Positions 1 through 7,683 of a stretch of 62,582 nt of DNA are shown here, in pieces. The notes beneath the pieces were generated by a model. That model saw nothing but the letters and a program-made list of their open reading frames with translations. It made no database searches and was not told the origin of the DNA. Source of the DNA: Burkholderiales bacterium (GTDB lineage: Bacteria > Pseudomonadota > Gammaproteobacteria > Burkholderiales > Burkholderiaceae_C); the NCBI GenBank assembly GCA_011391155.1, contig JAABRA010000358.1, positions 1 through 62,582 on the forward strand, read 5' to 3'. The position numbers and the translations under genes are program-made. Numbering within the stretch: position 1 is the first letter of the stretch; every line of letters starts with the position of its first letter.

Positions 1-139
1 AAATATGGCCGATCCCGCCCAGGCGGGCGGTCTCCAGTGCCAGTTCGGCGGTCGAAATATCGACCCCCATGCCGCCCACCATGATGGGGATCAACTCCTG
101 CTTGCCAAACCGGAGGCGGAAATCATCTACGCGTTTCAT
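1..139 (-). CDS. Nitronate monooxygenase-type protein, N-terminal part (cut by window edge)
   Basis: Only the first 46 codons are present; the gene runs leftward off the window. The start is the ATG complementary to 137-139. The peptide has the beginning of a TIM-barrel flavoprotein of the nitronate monooxygenase/2-nitropropane dioxygenase family: a strand ending in PIMVGGMGVDIS followed by a helix and a glycine pair (LGGIGHI), which in the family contributes to the FMN site. Members oxidise alkyl nitronates with O2 in the cytoplasm, but many are annotated only by fold. The specific substrate cannot be judged from this fragment. Confidence 0.6.
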   Translation of the reverse strand, partial: MKRVDDFRLRFGKQELIPIMVGGMGVDISTAELALETARLGGIGHI

Positions 140-361
140 GGTCATCCTGACTGACTGAACATTCTGGGTTCGACGCGGGACGGCAATCGAACGTGGCGCG
201 GGGGGTGTGCGCGCCCGTGAAGTGTAAGACCCAACGGGCGCCACGCGGCCGTCCTGCGCCAAAGCCCACGATCCGGGAAGTCGTTTCCGCCAGCCGGCAT
301 TTTCGCCGCTAAGTGGGCTGCCCCACAGACGGGCGTGTGGCCAGCGGCTCCAATCGGCTCC

Positions 362-712
362 ATGGAAACCACCGCCGCATCCCATCACTTGCTGCCTTCG
401 GGCGCCGATGGCGCTGCCCATTCATGGAACCTTCGGTTCATCCGCGGGCACGTTTCGCAGGGGGTCTGCGTGCTGGCGGGTCTGGCCGCCCTGGGCCTGT
501 TGCTGGCTTTTCACGCCGTGATGCAGTTCGCCGTGGCGCAGGGTGACGCCTGGCGCCAGGCGCAGGTCACGCACGCTTCGGCGGTGCACCAGTGCAATGG
601 CATGCCGGGCCTGCAGGCCAGAAATCTTTGCAAGTCGGGGCTGGCCCGGGGCAACGCTGGCGAACGCCTCTCGCCCGTGCGCAACCTCGTCACCGGTCGA
701 CCCCTCGATTGA
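362..712 (+). CDS. Small hypothetical membrane-anchored protein
   Basis: I do not recognise the family. From the ATG at 362 the product is 116 residues. A hydrophobic stretch of about 22 residues (GVCVLAGLAALGLLLAFHAV) lies near residues 37-56 and looks like a single membrane anchor, followed by a roughly 60-residue hydrophilic tail with two cysteines. No good ribosome binding site precedes the ATG, and an in-frame GTG lies at 335, so the start is uncertain. It sits 67 bp upstream of the AI-2E-type transporter on the same strand and could be cotranscribed with it. Confidence 0.45.
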   Translation: METTAASHHLLPSGADGAAHSWNLRFIRGHVSQGVCVLAGLAALGLLLAFHAVMQFAVAQGDAWRQAQVTHASAVHQCNGMPGLQARNLCKSGLARGNAGERLSPVRNLVTGRPLD

Positions 713-779
713 AGGGGTGCCCCCGAAGGCCGCGACCCGTCGTCCAGCCCGTTTCACGGTATAGAAAAAGGAGTCTCCC

Positions 780-1964
780 GTGGCAGACTTGAACGCAGGG
801 CTTGCGGACGCCCCGGGTCTGGATGCAGAGCCATTGCCGGCACCGCCCGCCGAGCCACCCCGCGTGGTGCTGCAGATGCCGGTGGATGTGCGCAGCCTTT
901 CCCTGGGGGTTCTGGCGACGATTGCCAGCGTGTTCATGCTGCGCTGGGCCAGTGCTGTTTTCATTCCGGTGATGGTGGGGCTGCTGGCCAGCTATGCCTT
1001 GTCGCCCGTGGTGGACTGGTTGCAGGTGCGTCGGATTCCCCGGGCGGTGAGCGCCGCACTGCTCATCCTCGGCGCCCTGGCCGGGATTGGCGCCACCGGG
1101 TACGCGCTGAGCGATGACGCCAGCCGGCTGGTCGAGTCGCTGCCGGCGGCCGCACAGAAGCTGCGCAGTTCGCTGCAAGCCCGGCCCGGCGCGCCCGACA
1201 ACACGCTGGTCACGGTGCAAAAGGCCGCCGCGCAGCTCGAGCAGGCCGCCGAGGAGTCCAACCGCGCCGTCCCGGCGGGCCGGGGCGTGCAGCGGGTGCA
1301 GATCGAAAAGCCGAAGTTCGACATCAAGGACCATCTGTGGACCGGCAGCATGGGCCTGATGACCATGCTGGGCCAGCTCGGAATGATGGCTTTGATCGCG
1401 TTTTTCCTGATGGCCTCCGGTGACCGCTTCCGGCGCAAGATGATCAAGCTTGCCGGACCGACGCTGACCGCCAAGAAGGTCACTCTGCAGGCACTCAACC
1501 AGATTCACGACCAGATCCAGCGCTACATGCTGGTGCAGCTGTTCACCAGTGTGCTCGTGGGTCTGGCGACCTGGGCATGCTTTGCGGCGATCGGGCTGGA
1601 GAACGCGGCGGTCTGGGGCATCGCTGCGGGCGTGCTGGACCTGGTGCCCTACATCGGGAGCGTCGTGGTTGCGTCGGGTTCGGCGCTGATGGCCTACCTG
1701 CAGTTCGGCACCGTGGAGATGGCCCTGCTGGTCAGCGGCGCCTCGCTGTTCATCCACTTCATCGAGGCCTTCCTGCTGACCCCCTGGCTGACCAGCCGGG
1801 CCAACAAGATGAGTCCGGTGGCCGTCTTCGTGGGCGTCCTGGCCTGGGGCTGGCTCTGGGGCGTCTGGGGCTTGCTGCTCGCGGTGCCGATCCTGGTGGC
1901 CATCAAGGCGATTTGCGACCGCGTGGATGACCTCAAGCCGGTGGGGGAGTTTCTCGGCGCGTGA
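780..1964 (+). CDS. AI-2E/PerM family transporter
   Basis: The 394-residue integral membrane protein has the layout of the AI-2E transporter (UPF0118, PerM/TqsA) family: paired hydrophobic segments near residues 40-110, a soluble charged region around 115-190, then a C-terminal block of five to six membrane segments containing VLDLVPYIGSVV, a typical family signature, and ending with GVLAWGWLWGVWGLLLAVP. The start is the GTG at 780, chosen because AAGGAG lies about 6 bases upstream. Family members export autoinducer-2 or act as ion antiporters; the substrate here is unknown. Confidence 0.85.
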   Translation: MADLNAGLADAPGLDAEPLPAPPAEPPRVVLQMPVDVRSLSLGVLATIASVFMLRWASAVFIPVMVGLLASYALSPVVDWLQVRRIPRAVSAALLILGALAGIGATGYALSDDASRLVESLPAAAQKLRSSLQARPGAPDNTLVTVQKAAAQLEQAAEESNRAVPAGRGVQRVQIEKPKFDIKDHLWTGSMGLMTMLGQLGMMALIAFFLMASGDRFRRKMIKLAGPTLTAKKVTLQALNQIHDQIQRYMLVQLFTSVLVGLATWACFAAIGLENAAVWGIAAGVLDLVPYIGSVVVASGSALMAYLQFGTVEMALLVSGASLFIHFIEAFLLTPWLTSRANKMSPVAVFVGVLAWGWLWGVWGLLLAVPILVAIKAICDRVDDLKPVGEFLGA

Positions 1965-2065
1965 GTTGGCGTTGCCGTGACCTTCCGCAGCTCTTCTCAA
2001 GCCGGAAACAGCAGCAGGGCACCACCCCGGGGCGGTTACCCTGCTGATGATTCACGGGAGGAGGC

Positions 2066-2272
2066 TTACAGCTTGCCGCCAACGCTCTTCACGGTTTCCT
2101 TGGCATCCTTGACGGCTTCCTTGACGTCGCCCAGATGGACTTCCGCCTTGCCAGCAACCTGCTTCTGCAGACCCTTGGCTTCCTGCGTCTTGTTGCCGAC
2201 CAGTTTGCCGGCTTCTTCCTGGACTTTGCCGGCGAGATCCTTGACAGCACCGTGGACTTGATTCTTGTTCAT
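2066..2272 (-). CDS. CsbD family stress protein
   Basis: The 68-residue, highly charged, alanine- and lysine-rich protein begins MNKNQVHGAVKDLAGKVQEE, matching the CsbD/YjbJ family of small soluble general-stress proteins of unknown biochemical role. The start at 2272 was preferred over an in-frame ATG 57 bases upstream because AAGGA precedes it at normal spacing and the family begins here. It is divergent from the esterase gene at 2525 across a 252-bp gap that must hold both promoters; no strong promoter motif is evident there. Confidence 0.85.
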   Translation of the reverse strand: MNKNQVHGAVKDLAGKVQEEAGKLVGNKTQEAKGLQKQVAGKAEVHLGDVKEAVKDAKETVKSVGGKL

Positions 2273-2524
2273 GATTGTTCCTTGATAGGGGTGAAACTTA
2301 CGAAACCTGTGAGCCCATTGGGAACCCACATCGTCATGCTAGAAGCCAGCTGTCATGCGTTCTGTACGGTCGCCAACAGAAGCGGCCGATTGGGTCTGCG
2401 GCTCTAAAAGGCTGAGGTTTTGTGTCTGCCAGCGTGCGTCGAGGGGAGCTGCCGGTCTTCTTCCCCCTGAATTGACGCCCCTGAGTGGGGTGTCACACAG
2501 ACACTCCGAGTTGAGCGCGGGACA

Positions 2525-3613
2525 ATGCCGTTCGACTCCACCTCCATGGCCCGATCCATCCGCAACCCCCTGCTCAGCCGTTCCTTTCAGCGCGCGTTGA
2601 GCGCCATGACGCGCACCGCCGCGCGTGCGGGCTCGAAGGCGATGAGGCAGGCGCTGCGACCGGTGTCGGTCCCCGCCAAAGTGCGGCGTGTGAAACCCCT
2701 GGCTTCAAGCCCCCGGCCAGCGCGGCCAAAGGCAGCACCGAAAAAGGCGGGGGCAACAACCGGCTGGAGCCGCGGCATGACCGTGGGCGCCATGCGCTAC
2801 AGGCTGTACAAGCCGCCCGGGGTGCTTCGCGCCGAGCGCTTGCCCCTATTGGTGATGCTGCACGGCTGCAGCCAGGATGCCGACGCCCTGGCCGCCAGCA
2901 GCCGGATGAACCTGATCGCGGCGCGCGAGCGCTTCCTGGTTCTGTACCCGGTGCAGGACCGTTTCGCGAACCTTCAAGGCTGCTGGAACTGGTTCGACAC
3001 CCGCGCCGGGCGGGCCCAGCGGGAGGCGGACGCCCTGGGCGCCATGATCGACCGGGTCTGCCAGACACAGCCGGTGGACCCGGCGCGGATCGCGCTGGCC
3101 GGGCTTTCGGCGGGTGCCAGCATGGCGGCGCTGATGGCGGTGCGTCAGCCCCAACGCTTTCGGGCCATCGTGATGCACTCGGGCATTGCGCCCGGCATTG
3201 CCCATTCCTCGGCAACCGCGCTCGGCGCCATGCGCGGACGCCGGGCGGCGGTGCCGCTCGAAGCCCTGGAGCCCGGCCAGCACCTCCCGGCCCTGCTGGT
3301 GATTCAGGGGACCGCCGACCCGATCGTGGCCGCCGGAAACGGGGCCGAAGCGGCGGGGTTGTGGGCAGCGCGGGAGGGTGCCGTGGCGGGTGCGCAGCGC
3401 ACGGTGCAGCGCGGCAAACGCTATGCCGCAACGGTCACCGACTATCGGGTCGCCGGCCGCCAGGTCGCGACCCTGTGCCTGATCGAGGGCCTGGGCCATG
3501 CGTGGAGCGGTGGCGCGCCCGGCGTGGGCTACAGCGACCCGAAAGGCCCGGACGCGTCGCGCATGATCTGGGCCTTCGCGGCCCGGCAATTTGCCGGTGC
3601 AACCACCCGCTGA
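2525..3613 (+). CDS. PHB depolymerase family esterase
   Basis: The 362-residue alpha/beta hydrolase belongs to the LpqC/type 1 short-chain-length PHA depolymerase group. The oxyanion segment LLVMLHGCSQDAD lies at about residues 108-120, and the nucleophile elbow GLSAG puts the catalytic serine at about 195. A late GLGHAWSGG supplies the histidine. The first 80 residues are basic and low in complexity (Arg/Ala/Pro/Lys) rather than a clear signal peptide, so the protein may be intracellular. A link to polyhydroxybutyrate turnover fits the phasin gene at 48 kb but is inferred. Confidence 0.85.
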   Translation: MPFDSTSMARSIRNPLLSRSFQRALSAMTRTAARAGSKAMRQALRPVSVPAKVRRVKPLASSPRPARPKAAPKKAGATTGWSRGMTVGAMRYRLYKPPGVLRAERLPLLVMLHGCSQDADALAASSRMNLIAARERFLVLYPVQDRFANLQGCWNWFDTRAGRAQREADALGAMIDRVCQTQPVDPARIALAGLSAGASMAALMAVRQPQRFRAIVMHSGIAPGIAHSSATALGAMRGRRAAVPLEALEPGQHLPALLVIQGTADPIVAAGNGAEAAGLWAAREGAVAGAQRTVQRGKRYAATVTDYRVAGRQVATLCLIEGLGHAWSGGAPGVGYSDPKGPDASRMIWAFAARQFAGATTR

Positions 3614-3774
3614 CGCGCCAGCCGGCAGGCTGAAATCCTCCCGTGTGCAGGGGTAAGATAGCGGCGTCATGCCGTCACGTCATGTCCCCGTTCCTACCTG
3701 CCCCCGGGCTCCCTGCGCTGCGCGCGGCGGCGGTCCCTGCGACAGAGCCGCCAAACACACTTCAAGGGATTTTC

Positions 3775-5829
3775 ATGAGTCAGAACCTCAGCACCCAGAT
3801 TCGTGCCGTTGCCCTGGTCGGCCACGGTGCCGCCGGTAAAACCACCCTGGCCGAGAGCCTGCTGGCTGCCAGCGGAGCGGTTGCGAGCCGTGGATCGATT
3901 GAAAAAGGCAACACCGTCTGCGATTTCGACGCCATCGAGCGCGAACTGGGCCACTCGCTGCAGTCGGCGCTGGTCAGTTTCGATTGGGCCGGCACCCGGA
4001 TTCACCTGGTCGACACCCCCGGCTATCCGGACTTTGCCGGGCAGGCGATCGCCGCGCTGGCGGCCGTGGACACCGCGCTGGTGGTGATCAATGCCCAGAC
4101 CGGGATCGAACTCTCCACCGAGCGCATGTTCAAGCTGGCCGGCGAGCGCGGGCTGTGCCGCATGATCGTGATCAACAAGATCGACGCCGACAACGTCGAC
4201 CTGCCCGCCCTGGTGAACGACATCCGGGATCGCTTTGGCAAGCAGTGCCTGCTGCTGGACCTGCCGGCGCACCACGGCCAGGACGTGGTGGAACTGCTCG
4301 GCCACGACAGCGGCGAAAGTGACTTCGCCTCGGTGGCGGCGGCGCACCGCGCGTTGATCGACCAGATCATCGAGGAAGACGACAGCCTGATGGCGCGCTA
4401 CCTGGAAGACGGCGCCGACCCCAGCCTGGAAGAACTCCATGCCCCGTTTGAACGCGCGCTGCGTGCCGGCCACCTGATCCCGATCCTGTTCGTTTCCTCG
4501 CGCACCGGCGCCGGGGTGCCGCAACTGCTCGACGCGCTGGCCAAGCTGGCTCCGAATCCTTCCGAGGGCAACCCGCCGCCGTTCTATCGGGGTGAGCCCG
4601 GCCAGGAGCCCCAGGCATTTGCCGCAGTACCCGATGAAGACCTGCATGTGCTGGCGCATGTGTTCAAGGTGGTGGTCGACCCCTTCATCGGCAAGGTGGG
4701 TGTGTTCCGGGTGCACCAGGGCACGATCCGACGTGATGCGCAGCTCTTCGTCGGCTCGGCCAAACGGCCGTTCAAGGTGGCGCACCTGTACCGCCTGCAG
4801 GGCAAGGAATACGTCGAAGTCCCGGCGCTGGTGCCGGGCGAGATCGGGGCCGTGGCCAAGGTCGAAGAGATCGATTTCGACTGCGTGCTGCATGACTCCC
4901 ACGACGAAGACCACATTCATCTCAAGCCGCTGGAGTTTCCGTTGCCCATGCAGGGCTTGGCCGTGCAGACCCGGCGCAAGGGCGACGAGCAGCGTCTGTT
5001 CGAGATCCTGCACAAGCTCGAGCTGGAAGACCCCTGCTTCAAGATCGAACGCCACCCTGGCACCAACGAGACGGTGATCCGCGGCCTGGGCGAGGTGCAC
5101 CTGCGCGCCAAGATGGCGCGCATGCAGCAGCAGTACAAGCTGGAACTCGACACCAGCGCGCCGCAGATCGCCTACCGCGAGACCATCACGGCCGGGGCTG
5201 AAGGCCACTGCCGCCACAAGAAGCAGAGCGGTGGCGCCGGGCAGTTTGGCGAGGTGATGCTGCGCGTGGAGGCGCTGGAACGGGGCGCCGGCTTCGAGTT
5301 CGTGGACGTCGTCAAGGGCGGCGCGATCCCCGGCGTGTTCATGGCGGCGGTGGAGAAAGGTGTTCGCCAGGCTCTGGCCGAAGGCGTGGTGGCGGGGTTC
5401 CCGGTGCACGACATCCGCGTCACGGTGTACGACGGCAAGACTCACGCGGTCGACGGAAAGGACATTGCCTTCGTCTCTGCGGGCCGCAAGGCCACCATCG
5501 ATGCCGTGCGCCTGGCCCGGCCCATTGTGCTGGAGCCGCTGGTCAGTATCGAAGTGCTGTCGCCCGAAGCATCGATTGGCGACCTTACGGGCGACCTGGC
5601 GAGCAAACGCGGGCACATCACCGGCACCCAGCCGCATGCGGACGGCACCGTGGGCATCAGCGGCCTGATTCCGCTGGCTGAGCTCGGCGACTACCAGGGG
5701 CGGCTGAAGTCGCTGACCGGCGGCAAGGGTTCGTACAGCATCACTTTTTCGCATTACGCCCAGGTGCCCGAGAGCACCCAGCAGCAGCTGGCCAGCAACT
5801 TCAAGGCCGACGACCTGGCGGACGACTGA
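3775..5829 (+). CDS. Elongation factor G-like GTPase (second EF-G paralogue)
   Basis: The 684-residue translational GTPase carries G1 GHGAAGKT (16-23), G3 DTPG (80-83) and G4 NKID (134-137), then EF-G domains II to V. In the switch region it has ELGHSL instead of the RGITI of canonical EF-G, which marks the divergent EF-G-like paralogue group (FusA2-like). The ATG at 3775 was chosen over an upstream in-frame start because the P-loop then sits at the usual distance from the N-terminus. It is not in a str operon (no rpsL, rpsG or tuf nearby) and is followed by hemG after 9 bp. Confidence 0.85.
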   Translation: MSQNLSTQIRAVALVGHGAAGKTTLAESLLAASGAVASRGSIEKGNTVCDFDAIERELGHSLQSALVSFDWAGTRIHLVDTPGYPDFAGQAIAALAAVDTALVVINAQTGIELSTERMFKLAGERGLCRMIVINKIDADNVDLPALVNDIRDRFGKQCLLLDLPAHHGQDVVELLGHDSGESDFASVAAAHRALIDQIIEEDDSLMARYLEDGADPSLEELHAPFERALRAGHLIPILFVSSRTGAGVPQLLDALAKLAPNPSEGNPPPFYRGEPGQEPQAFAAVPDEDLHVLAHVFKVVVDPFIGKVGVFRVHQGTIRRDAQLFVGSAKRPFKVAHLYRLQGKEYVEVPALVPGEIGAVAKVEEIDFDCVLHDSHDEDHIHLKPLEFPLPMQGLAVQTRRKGDEQRLFEILHKLELEDPCFKIERHPGTNETVIRGLGEVHLRAKMARMQQQYKLELDTSAPQIAYRETITAGAEGHCRHKKQSGGAGQFGEVMLRVEALERGAGFEFVDVVKGGAIPGVFMAAVEKGVRQALAEGVVAGFPVHDIRVTVYDGKTHAVDGKDIAFVSAGRKATIDAVRLARPIVLEPLVSIEVLSPEASIGDLTGDLASKRGHITGTQPHADGTVGISGLIPLAELGDYQGRLKSLTGGKGSYSITFSHYAQVPESTQQQLASNFKADDLADD

Positions 5830-5838
5830 GCGTCCGGC

Positions 5839-6369
5839 ATGAGCCGAATTCTGGTCGCTTACTCGACGACCGACGGGCACACCCGTCACATCTGCGAGCG
5901 GCTGCAGCAGGTCATGGCGGGGCAGGGGGACGCCGTCACGGTGGTGCCGCTGGCGCAGGCCGACGGGCTGGATGTGTCGGCGTTCGACAAGATCGTCATC
6001 GGCGCCAGCATCCGCTACGGCAAGCACCAGCCGGCGGTCGCCTTATTCATCGCCCGCCACCAGGCGTTGCTGGAGAGCCGGCCGAACGCTTTTTTCTCGG
6101 TCAACATCGTCGCGCGCAAGCCGGAGAAGAACCAGCCCGGCACCAACCCCTACCTGGTCAAGTTCCTGCGCCAGATCACGTGGAAGCCGAGGCTGCTGGC
6201 CGTGTTCGCCGGCCGGCTGGACTACCCGAGCTACGGCGTGTTCGACCGGTTCATGATTCGCCTGATCATGCGTTTGACCCACGGCCCCACCGATCCGACG
6301 GCGGTGATCGAGTTCACCGACTGGCAGCAGGTGGACGCGTTCGGGCGGCAGGTCAGTGCGATGGCCTGA
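5839..6369 (+). CDS. hemG: Menaquinone-dependent protoporphyrinogen IX dehydrogenase
   Basis: The 176-residue flavodoxin-fold protein is close to E. coli HemG in length. It starts with an FMN phosphate loop, YSTTDGHT, and continues with IGASIRYGKHQP and the long HemG insertion containing NIVARKPEKNQPGTNPY. HemG oxidises protoporphyrinogen IX to protoporphyrin IX at the inner membrane and passes electrons to quinones, so it works with or without oxygen. It begins 9 bp after the EF-G-like gene and is probably cotranscribed with it. Confidence 0.88.
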   Translation: MSRILVAYSTTDGHTRHICERLQQVMAGQGDAVTVVPLAQADGLDVSAFDKIVIGASIRYGKHQPAVALFIARHQALLESRPNAFFSVNIVARKPEKNQPGTNPYLVKFLRQITWKPRLLAVFAGRLDYPSYGVFDRFMIRLIMRLTHGPTDPTAVIEFTDWQQVDAFGRQVSAMA

Positions 6370-6563
6370 TCCCGGGCGCGGGCGACAGGCGGGCCCGGTC
6401 TGCCCGTGGGGCGTAATGTGGGGTGCCCCGGATACCACTTCGCCACTGTGGACAACCTGCGTGGGGCAGGGCACAGACAGGGGCGCGGGCAGGCGCTCCA
6501 ATGCAGGCACAGGCGTGTGTTGAAGCATCCCCGTTGGGGATGGGCAGCGCGGTGGAGTGTTCC

Positions 6564-6623
6564 ATGTATATCGGTGCCGGCACCATTTTGCTCATCATTG
6601 TTCTCGTCCTTATTTTTCGCTAG
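6564..6623 (+). CDS. Putative 19-residue membrane microprotein
   Basis: A very short frame starting at the ATG at 6564 encodes MYIGAGTILLIIVLVLIFR, almost entirely one hydrophobic helix with a terminal arginine. GGTGGAG lies 6 bases upstream. A small hairpin (arms 6526-6532 and 6536-6542) sits just before it. The amino-acid pattern recalls short GTILLI-type membrane peptides seen in proteobacteria, but the length gives little statistical support and no function can be assigned. Confidence 0.4.
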   Translation: MYIGAGTILLIIVLVLIFR

Positions 6624-6821
6624 GGCGCGCCCAGCCTTTCGTCATCGGAACGAGGGGGTAGTTTCTGTTTCTCCTTGGACCGCTGCTTCGCGCGCGCCAG
6701 GGCAGGGAGTGAACGCCCTTGGTGAGGGCCTGCCTGGGCGGCTGCACGAGGGCCTTGGCACAATGGCGTGACCCGGGCGCGGCGCATCGATGCCTGCGCG
6801 CGGGACCCACCCAGGAGTTAC

Positions 6822-7409
6822 ATGAACGATCGAATCACCCAGATACTGGCCCAGATGGCGGCGCTCGAAGAGGATCTGCGCAGCGCCGTGCATGATCAGG
6901 AAAGCCGGATGTTCTTCCAGATCAAGGGCAAACGGGTGGAGTTCGAGCGCTCGGTCAAGGCGGCGCACCGCAAGCTGAAGAAGAACTTCTTCCGCTGGCT
7001 GGTCACCAACCGCCCGCAGAACCTGATCACCGGGCCCATCATCTACGGCATGGTCTTGCCGCTGATGCTGCTGGATTGCTTCGTCAGCTTCTACCAGTGG
7101 ACGTGTTTCCCGATCTATGGCATCACCCGGGTTCGGCGCGCCGACTACATCGTGTTCGACCGGCAGCACCTCGACTACCTCAATTTCATCGAGAAGGTTC
7201 ATTGCACTTACTGCGCCTATGGCAGCGGGCTGATGGGCTACATGAACGAGATCCTGGCCCGCACCGAGCAGTATTTCTGCCCGATCAAGCATGCCCACAA
7301 GATCCTGGGCACGCATTCGCGCTACAACCGCTTCCTGGATTACGGCGACGCGGCGGATTACGAGGTCCGGCTGGAAGAATTCCGGGTCGCGCTGGGCAAG
7401 GTCAAATAA
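6822..7409 (+). CDS. Conserved hypothetical membrane protein
   Basis: The 195-residue protein has an N-terminal charged helical region (residues 1-60, likely coiled), then a hydrophobic segment (about 66-100, ITGPIIYGMVLPLMLLDCFV), and a C-terminal region rich in Tyr, His and Cys that includes CTYCAYGSG. The start is the ATG at 6822, preceded by CCAGGAG. I recognise no catalytic motif. The CxxC-containing segment could bind metal. It is followed after 19 bp by the HNH gene on the same strand; whether the two act together is unknown. Confidence 0.7.
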   Translation: MNDRITQILAQMAALEEDLRSAVHDQESRMFFQIKGKRVEFERSVKAAHRKLKKNFFRWLVTNRPQNLITGPIIYGMVLPLMLLDCFVSFYQWTCFPIYGITRVRRADYIVFDRQHLDYLNFIEKVHCTYCAYGSGLMGYMNEILARTEQYFCPIKHAHKILGTHSRYNRFLDYGDAADYEVRLEEFRVALGKVK

Positions 7410-7428
7410 ACCGGCCCGCCCAGCCCGC

Positions 7429-7683
7429 ATGAGCACACTCGGCCATACGCGCCTCAAGATCTACCGGACCGTGGCGCGCCAGTTGCATGGCGTTGTGCCA
7501 TGCTGGGTTTGCGGCGCACACGTGCTGCCGGAAGAGGCCACGCTGGAGCACATTCAGCCGCTGTGCGAAGGCGGCAGCAGCCATGTGGAAAACCTCGCCA
7601 TCAGCCACGCACGGTGCAACCACCAGCGCCATGCCAGGGGGCCGGGTCCGGAGCCAGGGACGTCGGCTATTTCACCGCCGTAA
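7429..7683 (+). CDS. Small HNH endonuclease-like protein
   Basis: The 84-residue product contains a compact HNH/zinc-finger nuclease motif: CWVC (25-28), LEHIQPLCEGG (39-49), ENLAISHARCN (54-64) and a final HQRH. The spacing of the cysteines, the EH pair and the N..H..C block matches HNH proteins. It is short compared with most HNH nucleases, so it may be a bare nuclease domain. It begins 19 bp after the gene at 6822. Its last 17 bases overlap the end of the convergent DUF1254 gene. Confidence 0.7.
   Translation: MSTLGHTRLKIYRTVARQLHGVVPCWVCGAHVLPEEATLEHIQPLCEGGSSHVENLAISHARCNHQRHARGPGPEPGTSAISPP

Noticed and set aside
690-2000. Long open frame on the minus strand opposite the AI-2E-type transporter gene
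   Set aside because: Its product is rich in His, Gln, Arg and Gly with no domain, as expected for the antisense of a GC-rich gene; the plus strand encodes a clear membrane protein.
3694-6027. 777-codon minus-strand frame over the EF-G-like gene and the start of hemG
   Set aside because: It is the complement of well-supported EF-G and HemG coding sequence and shows no motif of its own.
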